Below are positions 21,398-31,206 of a stretch of 64,000 nucleotides of DNA, in pieces. Source of the DNA: Salvia splendens (lineage: Eukaryota; Streptophyta; Magnoliopsida; Lamiales; Lamiaceae). How positions within the stretch are numbered: the first letter of the stretch is position 1; each line of letters opens with the position of its first letter. Location of the stretch: the NCBI RefSeq assembly GCF_004379255.2, contig NC_056052.1, positions 124,001-188,000 of the forward strand, in the 5' to 3' direction. The position numbers and the translations under genes were made by a program. The notes beneath the pieces were generated by a model, which worked only from the letters and a program-made list of their open reading frames with translations, had not been told where the DNA came from and did no database searches.

Positions 21398-24300
21398 ACG
21401 TGGGGCTATTCCGGCACGCCGAGTGGAACCCTCCTTCGAGTGGGGGTTTGCTCTAGTAAATTGGTTGATACTCTCTCTGGCTTCTTCTTTTCTTGTTTAG
21501 TGCCACATATAGGATTGGATTTTTTTGCTGCTGGTAGACAGCCTTGGCAAGGCTTAGGGTTTTCTCTGTGTTTTCTCTCTGTGATATACTTACTTCCGTG
21601 GTTTCTTGGTGCTCTCTGACCTCTGATCTCTTCTCACCTAACCACCAAGCATACTATACTGCCTAAGTGACCCCCTGCGCCCTCAGAAGTGAGTGATTGC
21701 GAACTGGGATAGCCTTAGCCAGTGTTGCTCGTGACAGTCAGGGATTTGAGGTCTGACCTGTGTGTTTTGTGTGGAATTTGTGAGAAAACCGTGTCATGTC
21801 TGTGAGTATATGTCTCTGTGCTTGATTGTATGCAAGGTTGTGTGTTCTTATCTTGCTCCCTGTGTTCTTGCAAAAATTGTTACAAAAATGACTCAACCTG
21901 TTGGCTTGGTTCCCTTCAATGGGAAAAATGATTTTGTGATTTGAAAACAGAAATTAAAATGTATTTTGATCTAACAAAAGGTTTTCAAATCAGTTGATGG
22001 TACTTTGTCTGATGATGTTTCTCAAGAAAGACAAGATGAAATGAATGAGTTGGCTAGGGCTACTATTATTCTCAACTTGTCTGATTCTGTGATTAGGAAA
22101 GTTGATCATATTGAATCTGCTTCTGAAATGTGGAAAATGCTTGATACTCTGTTTACAGAAACTTCTATGTCCTCTAGAATGTATTTGCTGGAAAAACTTT
22201 TCAAATTTAAGCTTGATTTGTTTAGGGATATTGATGATAATGTGGATAGGTTTCAGAAGCTTGTGCAAGATATTAAAAGATCTGGTGATAAAACAATTGA
22301 TGAATATACCAGTATTGCCTTGATGAATGCCATACCTGATTCTTATAGTGATGTGAAAGCTGCCATTAAATATGGCAGAGACTCTGCTCCTCTAGACTTG
22401 ATAATTAGCACTATTAAATCTAAGGAACTTGAATTAAGGGAAAGAGCTTCTGACAAATCTGTTGTTAACAAGGTTTTAAATGTTAGGTGTAGATCTAAAT
22501 TAAGAGTGGGTAATGAATCAAAAGGTGGTTCAGATTCAAACTCAAATTTCAAGAAAAAATTTAGGCCCAGGTCTAACAGTAGGGATCCTAAATCTTTCAG
22601 AAAATGTTATAACTGTGGAGAAGCTGGGCACTATAAAAGAGATTGTACCAAGCCTAAGAAGAATAAGCCTCCTAATCGTAATAATGGTAACTCTCAGATT
22701 GAAAATGTTGCAAATATGGCAAAATATGAAGTTGACAATGAATCTGTGTTTATGGTGCATGATTTGTTGAATATAAATGCTTTCCCTATGTGTCCTTTTA
22801 CATCAAATGACTGGCTGTGTGATTCTGGTTGTACTTATCATGTTTGTCCCTTCAAGGAAGTGTTCACTGAGATTAAGCTTGTATCCAATACATTTGTGTC
22901 AATGGCTGATGACAGGAAGTGTGAAATTCTCGGCATTGGTACTGTGTGCTTAAAGTTTGAGAATGGCTATGTGTTGAACCTGAAGGAAGTGAGATATGTT
23001 CCAGATTTGTGCTATAATTTGATGTCTTGTACCGCCCTAGAAAATTCTGGCATGAGTGGAAAGTGGGGGAAGGTTGCATGAAAATCTGTAAGGGTGCTAT
23101 GTGCTTGTTTAAGGCTAAAAGAAAGTGTGGTTTGTATGTCTGTTCTGCTGTGCCTCTTACTTGTGAAAAAGCATGTGCCAATGTTGTTAAATCTGACAAA
23201 TTGATGTTATGGCATAATAGGCTAGGTCACATGAGTGAAAAGGGGTTGAATATTCTAAAAAAGCATGCTATATTGTCTGAATCTGATGTTTCTGGTGATT
23301 TGCCTTTTTGTGACACATGTGTGCTAGGTAAACAACATAGGGTCACCTTTCCTAATCCTGTGCCTACCAATATTAGTAAAAATATTTTGGAATACTTGCA
23401 TATGGATGTATGGGGCCCTGCTTCAGTGTCGTCTCACTCTGGTTCTGGGTATTTTCTTTCAATCATTGATGATTTTTCAAGGAAGGTTTGGTGTTTTCTT
23501 ATGAAACATAAAAATGATATGTTTGAAAAATTTGGGACTTGGAAAACCTTGATTGAAACTCAGACTGGAAAAAGAATTAAGGCAAAAAAGAACTGATAAT
23601 GGACTAGAGTTTTGCAATAAACAAATGGATGACTTGTGTGCTGGTTTTGGAATTAAAAGACATAAAATTGTGCCTTATACCCCACAACAAAATGGAGTAG
23701 CTGAAAGAATGAATAGGACTTTACTTGATAAAGTGAGATGCATGCTATCCAAATATGGTTTGTCTAAGAAGTTCTGGGGTGAAGCTTTGATGACTGTTGC
23801 TTATCTTGTGAATAGGTCCCATTCTGTGCCTTTGTTAGGGCAGTGCCTTGAATATGTGTTTACTGGAAAGTCCCTTAACCTTTCTTATCTGAAGGTGTTT
23901 GGTTGTTCTGCTTTTGTGCATATTAAAACTGACAAACTTGAACCTAGGTCTAGAAAATGTGTATTTTGGGGATATCCTGAGGGTGTAAAAGGGTATAAAG
24001 TTTGGTTAAGAGATAGGCCTGGTTTCAGAGTCATTATCAACAGGGATGTGGTGTTTAATGAACTTGAGTTCCCATGTTTGAGATTGACTGATAACCACAG
24101 TGACCCTCTTAGTGAGGTTGAGTCCACAAATAAATGTGGAGCATCCAGTGGATGTTCCAAGTGATGTGGAGCAGCCATTCTGGAACTCAACACCAATCTA
24201 TACACCTAGTGATACACCTAATGAGGGAAACCTACAAGATAATGATGTCAACATTGCGCCTTTGCCTGATAATAACAATGCTGATGATATGCATGCAAGT

Positions 24301-25611
24301 CCTATGAGAGTGAATGCTCTCTTACCTGCCCAGAATGTGTTAAATAGTCCCTCAGGGATTCAAAATACTATTGATGCTCCCAACTTTAATGACTATGTGC
24401 TATCTAGGGATAGGCCTAGAAGGCTGAATGTTAAGAAACCTGCAAGGCATGATGGTCATGTAGGGTTAGTTGCTTTGATAAATTTGGCTTTCAATGTGCA
24501 TGAATCTGATGGGGACGAGCCTCAAACTTATAAGCAGGCTTGTCACGCCCGCATTTTCTAAGGATAGAAAACACGATTGATCGCGACTAGGGGAGGATTA
24601 AAGAAGCGGGGAAGAAAGCGGAAAACAACACAAATCGACCATAACTCGAAACAAATGGGAATAGCTCGAATAAAATCAGACTATCTCAACAATCAACAAC
24701 TCAAAAATGAATATTATCTCAGTTATACTCAACGGAAGCATTTGAGAGAAGGAATATGCCATATGTGAAGACATGACACATTCTAAACATTTAAATTTCT
24801 TCAACGGTCTTGCTCAACACCCACCGCACCCGTCAGGCTCAACCTGCACATTTTTAAAAAAGAAATGCAGGGCTGAGTACTTGATGCACTCAGTGGACAC
24901 ATGCCAAAATGATTTTCATAAAATATTGTGTCAGCATTTAAAAGTGAACTCGGGGTTTTATAAAAGACCAAGTCACCAAAACATTTTCTCGCTCAAAAGT
25001 ATGGCCGCGCAACCCATTTTTCTCTCTCCTCGTACCATATCTGAACCTCATATGTGAAACGAGAGCATGGCCACATTCTCGATCACTGGACCGAACAACT
25101 CAAAAGATAGCGCACGATCCCCTCTGTGTACACTAGCTTGAATAGGGACTCACTCCCAAGACAAACCCGAATTCGATTAAACTCATAACTTCTAGTAGGG
25201 ACTCACTCCCCACTAGGCGATCAGATAGGCACATCCTCAAAAATAAAATACGGCATGACACAATATATTTGGAATTAAAGCTCATAACTCATACTTGAAA
25301 GATATTGCGTAAATTTAAAAGTAAGCCTACACAATATTGTAGGATAGAAAGCCCACCTCGTTCGCTTAAAATCCTCAACTTGTCTTTCCATTCACTTCTC
25401 AAATAGCTTGCACAAAATCACCCCTTTGATCTTAATTAGAAAATTCTGAAACTTCCGAAGCCTCCTATCTCCCTCTCGCCCAACACACAGATTACTTATC
25501 TTGGCCCATCATTTATCAAAGAGCAGACTCCCATTTGATTTAATTCATTGGTCCACTAAGAGAAATCTTAGCCCAAAAATTTTAGTCCCAACACTTATAA
25601 CGTGAGTAGCA

Positions 25612-26286
25612 TTGACTTCCTCTCACTTATCTCCTTCCCCAATCCAATATGTAGAGAAGCAATCTCAACACAAAATTTCAATTACCAAATCAGAGAAACA
25701 AACTCTAAACCTTGCCTTACTCTCTTTCATATTCCAATTCAGTAAAATATCCGCCTACTCTCTCTCTTCTTGCGCCGTCGTGCTGCTGTCCGATTGTGGT
25801 GCAGGATCGACATCGCCGACGTATTTCTCTCTCTGCTCGCTCTGTCATCGTCGTCGCCGCCATCTCACCCTCAAACTCCCGATGTCTCTGTCACTCGCCG
25901 TCCTCCGGTCTCCGTTCTTTTCTCTCTCGCATTGCAGCACTATCTTGAGTCACAGCTGCTGTTGCCGACAGCCCATCGCCACTGCCGGGATCGCCGCTGC
26001 TGCTGTACAGCCCCGTGCTTTCCGTCGTCTTTCCTCCATAAAGTCACCGCCCCCGAACAACCGTTGCCTCCACGCTGCAGCCGCTGATCAGGCGCTGCTG
26101 CTCCGCCGGGACAGCCTGACATGCCGCTGCTGCTCGTTGCTTTCACACCGTTATCTCCAGCCATCGTCACTCCGCCTAGCCTCATCGCCTAGTGCAGTAG
26201 TTGCCGCTGCGTTCGCCCAACATACCAGCCGTCGCGAGACTCTGCCTCCGTCATTTCCTCTCTCTCTCTCTCTCTTCCTTCTCTGA
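25612..26286 (+). other. GC/CT-rich open stretch in element A, not supported as a gene
   Basis: A 224-codon open frame very rich in Ser, Leu and Arg, with CT-dinucleotide tracts and GCCGCTGCTG-type triplets. I recognise no domain. It sits inside an LTR-like element, so it may be LTR leader sequence or a captured gene fragment; I do not call it a protein-coding gene. Confidence 0.45.
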
Positions 26287-26370
26287 TTCAAAGACGCCCC
26301 CATAAATTTGGATGTGTGTAACGTGAAATATGTGGAGTAGTTGAGATATATATGTATATATATATATAGG

Positions 26371-26653
26371 GAGATGATCAAAATAAGTATGTGTTTAAAT
26401 CCAGAAATGCAGCCCAAATCTTAGCCCTAAGATTAGATGATCTAATGGTCAATAATTAACTAAAAACACGGAAGGTCATAATTAAGCATTTTTAGGTCAT
26501 ATTATAAGATTTGAGTTTAATGTCATGTTAAGATCATTTTAGGTCATACTTGGTTAGTATGACCTAAAAATACACTAACCATGACCTAAAAATGCCCTAC
26601 GCATGATATTATTCTGCGTTTCTGTATTTAAATATGGTTTTGCATAGATCAAA

Positions 26654-26689
<36 letters not shown>

Positions 26690-26980
26690 TTTGATCTATG
26701 CAAAACTAGATTTAAATACAGAAATGCAGAACAATATCATACGTAGGGCACTTTTAGGTCATAGTTAGTTAATTTTTAGGTCATGCTTACAAAGCATGAC
26801 CTAAAATGATCTTAGCATGACATTAAACCCAAATATTATAATATGACCTAAAATTGCTTAATTATGACATTCCGTGTTTTTAGTTAATTATTGACCATTA
26901 GATCATCTAATCCTAGGGCCAAGATTTGGGCTGCATTTATGGATTTAAATGCATGTTTATTTAAATGCATTTTTATTTTG

Positions 26981-26987
<7 letters not shown>
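26371..26987. repeat. Long foldback (inverted repeat) element, about 290-bp arms
   Basis: Left arm begins GAGATGATCAAAATAAGTA; the right arm ends with TTATTTTGATCAT. The arms are diverged inverted copies: CAGAAATGCAGCCCAAATCTT pairs with AAGATTTGGGCTGCATTTATG, and TTTTGCATAGATCAAAACC pairs with GGTTTTGATCTATGCAAAA around a (TA)n centre near 26663-26683. TATA repeats flank both sides. It could be a snap-back MITE or two inverted copies of one MITE. It is noncoding, and its transcript would form a long hairpin. Confidence 0.85.
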
Positions 26988-27022
<35 letters not shown>

Positions 27023-27622
27023 CTACACGTTTGGATATGGATTCGAGAATTTATCCTTCTTTTTTAGGGTGGTGGAGAGATTTGAGATAACTATCGTGGA
27101 TTTGAAATTGAAGAGTGATAGATTTCCTTGGATAAAAATTAAGAGGGCTAATTTTGGGCTCAAAGAAAGAAGAATTGAAAAAAAGTTTTGGGCTCATAAC
27201 AAGCGGGTTCCTAATTGGTAGTAAAAGAATAATTGTTTGGCCCAAAGGTGAAATACTTCTCTCGACAAATAAATAAAGGTAAAAAAATTTTCAGATGCAC
27301 AAATGATGTCACTACGAGAACAAATAAAAAAGAGTAGAAAAAGTCGGGGTGTTACAAGGCTACTAAATCTAAATTCTGGAATGAATGGCATAAAGCCATG
27401 TTGGAGGAAATGAACTCACTTAAAATTAACCTTACTTGGATACTTGTACCACTGCCTCTGGGTGCTTCAGTTGTTGACTGCAGGTGGCTTTATAAGCTTA
27501 AAAATGAGGTGGAGGGTTTGAGGTACAAGGCCAGATTAGTGGCCAAGGGTTTTACTTAACAAGAGGGAGTAGATTATACTGGAATATTTGCTCATGTTGT
27601 TAAATTTACTACTGTGAGATTA

Positions 27623-27785
27623 TTTTTATTTTTAAAAAAATTAACTCCTATACGAAGGAGGAAATTACAAATAAACTCCTATACTATAAAAATGAGGAAA
27701 TTACAACTGATGTCAAGAGGGCTCAAACTCGGCATCTCATACAATAATGTCTAAGCTCCTTGCCGCTAGGACAAAGGCTCTGGAC
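27623..27785 (-). mobile_element. tRNA-derived SINE, copy 1 (163 bp)
   Basis: Flanked by a 20-bp exact target duplication AATTTACTACTGTGAGATTA (27603-27622, 27786-27805). On the minus strand it starts GTCCAGAGCC, has box-A-like TAGCGGCAAGG and box-B-like GAGTTTGAGCC, and ends in an A/T-rich tail. The long TSD and pol III-type boxes fit a SINE mobilised by LINE machinery. It interrupts the Copia-4 RT frame exactly; removing it with one TSD restores TTVRL. Confidence 0.88.
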
Positions 27786-29332
27786 AATTTACTACTGTGA
27801 GATTAATGCTTACTTTATGTGCTCATTTTGATTGGGAATTAAAACAAATGGATGTTAAAACTGCTTTCTTGCATGGTAATTTGGATAAACCAATTTACAT
27901 GAAACAACCTGAAAGCTTTGTTGATCCTAAGTTTCCCAATCATGCTTGCTTGCTGAAAAAGGCTTTATATGGTTTGAAACAGTCTCCTAGGCAGTGGAAC
28001 ATTAAGTTCAATACTTGTATGCATAAGTTGGGCTTTGTTAGAAGTACTTTTGATGCATGCTTGTATGTTAAGAACCTTGGTACGGCCCCTGTCTTCTTGC
28101 TTTTGTATGTTGATGACATGTTGATTATGGGTCCTTGTTTGAAAACTATAAGTGTTGTGCAAACTGCTTTGAGTGAAAATTTTGACATGAAAGACTTAGG
28201 GGATGCTCAGAAAAGATTAGGAATCAATATTTTCAGGAATAGGAAAGAGTGTGTACTTGTTTTGCATCAAGAACCCTATGTGTACAAAATTCTGAAAAAG
28301 TTTAACATGTTAGATGCTAAGCCTGCTTCTGTGCCCTTAACTGCTGATTTTATGTTGAGTAAAGACTTGTGCCCTTAATCTGAATATGATATTAATACCA
28401 TGAAGAAAGTTCCCTATGCTAATGCTATTGGATCTGTGATGTACTTGATGGTTAGCATTAGGCCTGATATAGCCTATGTTGTGTCTTGCTTGAGTAGATA
28501 CATGTCTAATCCTGGTCCTGCTCATTGGGAAGCTTTAAAGTGGTTGTTGAGATATCTTAAGCATACTGCAAAGTATGGTCTGTGCTATTCTAAATGTGAA
28601 GAAGGTGTGAAATTGACTGGATATGTTGACTCTAATTATGCTAATGACAGAGATAAAAGGAAGTCCACCACTTCCTATATCTTTACTGTGTGTAGGTCAT
28701 GTATAAGTTGGAAGTCACAGCTGCAGCATATAGTGGCTCTGTCCACAACTGAATCTGAGTATATTGCCATTACTGAGGCAATGGAAGAGGCTGTATGGTT
28801 GAAGGGAGTGTTTTCTGAACTTAATTTTGTGAAAACTCCTCCTGTTGTATTCTCTTATTCTTCGTCTGCAATTTAGTTGTGTAAAAATCCTGTTTTCCAT
28901 GATAGAACTAAGCACATTGATGTAAGATTTCATTACATTAGAGATATTGTAGAAAAAATGTGAAGTTTCTCTTTTAAAGGTGCACACTAATAAGAACCCA
29001 ACTGACATGGGAACTAAATGTTTACCATTTGAAAAAACTTCTTTTCTGCATCAAGTTTCTGCATTTTGACCTAGGATAGGTGCATGTCCCGGGGGTATAA
29101 AGACCTCAGCCACTTTGTCTACTGTGGTAAGGGTGATTAGTGGCTGGAGGCATTAAGTCCTATAGACTGTTGGGTGTCAGCCCCTCTGGAATCTTTTAGG
29201 CAGACCTGGTTGTTTCCCTAAGCTTGTGAACTTTGTTCTTTGGTGCTGTGGGGACTACCTTGTAGGCTGTGATGATTTAAACCTTAGCTAATAGTGCAAT
29301 TGGTTTCCTAGAATAATGTCCAAGGTGGAGTA

Positions 29333-30138
29333 TGTTGGTTGTATTGGGCTGTTGGATGGTGGGCTATTATTTGGGCCTGGAAAATTAATTTGGCCCAGAT
29401 ACAATGGGCTTGTGTTTTTCCCTAGCCCCTTTCCTGGATGATATACACCCTCCTCTCTCCTCTCTACCGCCTTACATTCTCATTCTCTCACTCTATCTCT
29501 CTGCTCTCTGTGTGACGATTGTGATTCCCTCTTCTTTCTTCATCTTTCTAATGATCTTCGGTTGTTTCCACGGTGATCTTTCATGGTTTTAGAGTGATTG
29601 ATCTTGTGTGAGTGTTGGAGATGGCAACTACTTCGGTTGCTTGAGTTTTGGAGAAACTAGGGTTTCTTTCTTGAGAGGTTTCTGTGAGATCTGTTCGGTG
29701 AGAGGTTAGATCCGGTGTTGAGGAGTGTTTTGGGGTTGGTATCTGGTGTGTGAGGTTAATCACTTGAGGAACCCTTCTGTGCTCCCTTGGATCTTGGTTC
29801 TGGAGAATAGATCTGCCCTATTGGCGGGTGGCTGAGCCACATCCTTGATCTATTGAGTTTTCCAGTTGAATTTGTTCTATTTCTTTGATCTTACTGCACC
29901 AGATCCGAGAGGATCTTTCCTATTGTACTAACTAGGGTTTGAGTGTGTAGGTTCTCGGTGGTCCAGAGGCGCATCCGGTCAAGGAGTGCGTGGTCTGAGA
30001 TATTTAGCTATATCTGTTGTAATAGATAGGTTTTACTTGTATAAAATCAGTCGTGTGGGTGATAGTTTGACTGAGCTATCATGTACAAGAAAAAAGAGGT
30101 CTCGGTAAATAGTGAATCCGAATAGTGTGATCCCTACA
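29333..30138 (+). repeat. Copia-4 3' LTR (806 bp)
   Basis: Starts TGTTGGTTGTATTGGG and ends TGATCCCTACA before ATTAA. Visible differences from the 5' LTR are mostly transitions plus small indels (for example in the CT-rich block near 29490). Confidence 0.93.
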
Positions 30139-30143
30139 ATTAA

Positions 30144-30719
30144 TATAGTAATTCTTGTTATATTAGTATTTTTTATTGAGGCCATGTTAATTAATAATGG
30201 TGTAACAATTCATATATGCATGTAATTAAACAGTGAGAGTAACATATTATGCAATAAAATATGAACACTGTCGATCGATTTGAAATGTTAATTTGTTGAT
30301 TGATATTTCGATCATGTTATATTAGTAATTTTCGATCATGTCATGTTATATTTTACTACTTTTTTAACACTAGTAAAAAAATTCGGAATTGTTTTATAAA
30401 ATTTTATAGGCATGCACTATAATTCTATGTTGTTGCTTTTGTAACTACTTTCAAAATTAAGACTATACTTTATAATTTTGCATGAGTATGAGTAGCATAT
30501 ATATGTTCTTCATTTGATAATACTGAACATCCAATATCAATATATGTAGATGACAACCAAACAAGGTGTAAATAATAGTAGTAATGGTGAATCATTTGTG
30601 CAAAATATATACTATACTCTCTCTTGTTTTGATTTGGTTGGATTTTGAAACCACTGAGAAAAACATAAAGAGAGAGAGAGAAAGGACAAGCGTTATTAGT
30701 AGTTATTGGTGGATGGAAC
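30144..30719. other. AT-rich spacer between Copia-4 and Copia-5
   Basis: No gene seen. Contains an (AG)n tract near 30670. Its left part (about 30150-30270) resembles 20240-20420 on the other side of Copia-4 (shared AATGGTGT-ACAATT and ATGCAATAAAA blocks), suggesting a diverged tandem repeat existed before Copia-4 arrived. Confidence 0.5.
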
Positions 30720-31174
30720 TATTAGGTTCGTGGCATGTGAGTTGGCTCGAGGTTCGGATGAGATAGCTCAGCTCAAGGCATAGGCTCGGATGAAACAGAA
30801 ACCTATCAATGCATGCAGCTAGAGAAGTCGGTTATAACTAACTTTCTTTCTCAAAGGTGCATCGCGGTTTTGGACGTTTGCTTGTGGAGTATACATGCGG
30901 AGAAGCTGCTCATTTCAGAGAGAGAGAGGAGAATCAAAGAAGGAAGAAGAGAGAAACACTTTAGCTTGTATCTTGAGAGTAGATAGCGTGCGTATGTGAG
31001 TTCTTCATTCCAGTTGTGTTTCCGCTGTAATCTTCATCTAGTGTTGTGAATAAACATCCTCATATAGTTTCCCGTGGACGTAGGTTTGATTAAACCGAAC
31101 CACATAAAATCCTCTGTGTTACTTCGTTCGTTCATCCTTGATCGTATTGTTTCAATCGCCATCACAAAACTACA
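30720..31174 (+). repeat. Copia-5 5' LTR (455 bp)
   Basis: Begins TATTAGGTTCGTGGCATG and ends CAAAACTACA. Matches the two halves of the 3' LTR (35261-35407 and 38266-38580) with scattered differences. Confidence 0.9.
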
Positions 31175-31176
31175 AT

Positions 31177-31193
31177 TGGCGCCGTCCGTGGGA
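31177..31193 (+). other. Copia-5 primer-binding site
   Basis: TGGCGCCGTCCGTGGGA follows the LTR. This is not the tRNA-Met site of the other four copia elements here. TGGCGCC is the form seen in many LTR retrotransposons primed by other tRNAs; which tRNA is used here is not determined. Confidence 0.7.
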
Positions 31194-31206
31194 AGCGAAG
31201 AAGACA

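Larger units (their letters stand above)
24541..27356 (-). mobile_element. Solo-LTR-like element A (about 2.8 kb) inside Copia-4
   Basis: Bounded by TGTCACGCCCGC... and ...GGGGTGTTACA with 5-bp duplications AGGCT (24536-24540, 27357-27361). Its left end resembles the reverse complement of the right end of element B (35408-38265), and its right end the reverse complement of B's left end, so the two are one family in opposite orientation. Both hold a palindromic GAGTACT...AGTACTC-like motif and a GAAAGCCCACCTCG block. No gag or pol is present: a solo LTR of a long-LTR (probably Ty3/gypsy) family, or a non-coding derivative. Lineage is inference. It contains a nested foldback element. Confidence 0.8.
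21888..29069 (+). pseudogene. Copia-4 gag-pol, heavily decayed and interrupted
   Basis: Begins MTQPVGLVPFNGKNDFVI at 21888 and hits TGA, then TAA, at codons expected to be Trp and Gln. The main gag frame (to 23081) has zinc knuckle CYNCGEAGHYKRDC and protease WLCDSGCTYH. A frameshift near 23050 leads to pre-integrase and integrase (WHNRLGHMSEKG, HMDVWGPA), another near 23590 to RTDNGLEF and NGVAERMN, and another near 24150. The RT N-terminus is split by the solo-LTR insertion after TYKQA (24540) and resumes at 27362; the SINE splits it again at KFTTVRL. RT has YVDDMLIMG; RNase H has GYVDSNYAND and STTESEYIA. Stops at 28377 and 28874 and others confirm decay. Confidence 0.88.
20580..30138 (+). 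mobile_element. Copia-4: copia element with nested solo LTR, foldback element and SINE
   Basis: LTRs 20580-21383 and 29333-30138, target duplications ATTAA (20575-20579, 30139-30143), primer-binding site at 21385, polypurine tract GGTGGAGTA just before 29333. Total 9,559 bp, of which about 3 kb is later insertion: a solo-LTR-like element at 24541-27356 and a SINE at 27623-27785. The coding region has many stops and frameshifts, and the LTRs differ at scattered positions, so this is clearly older than Copia-3. Confidence 0.94.

Noticed and set aside
27623..27785. tRNA gene
   Set aside because: Box-A/box-B-like motifs are present, but no acceptor stem or anticodon arm can be drawn, and a 20-bp TSD plus A/T tail show a SINE.
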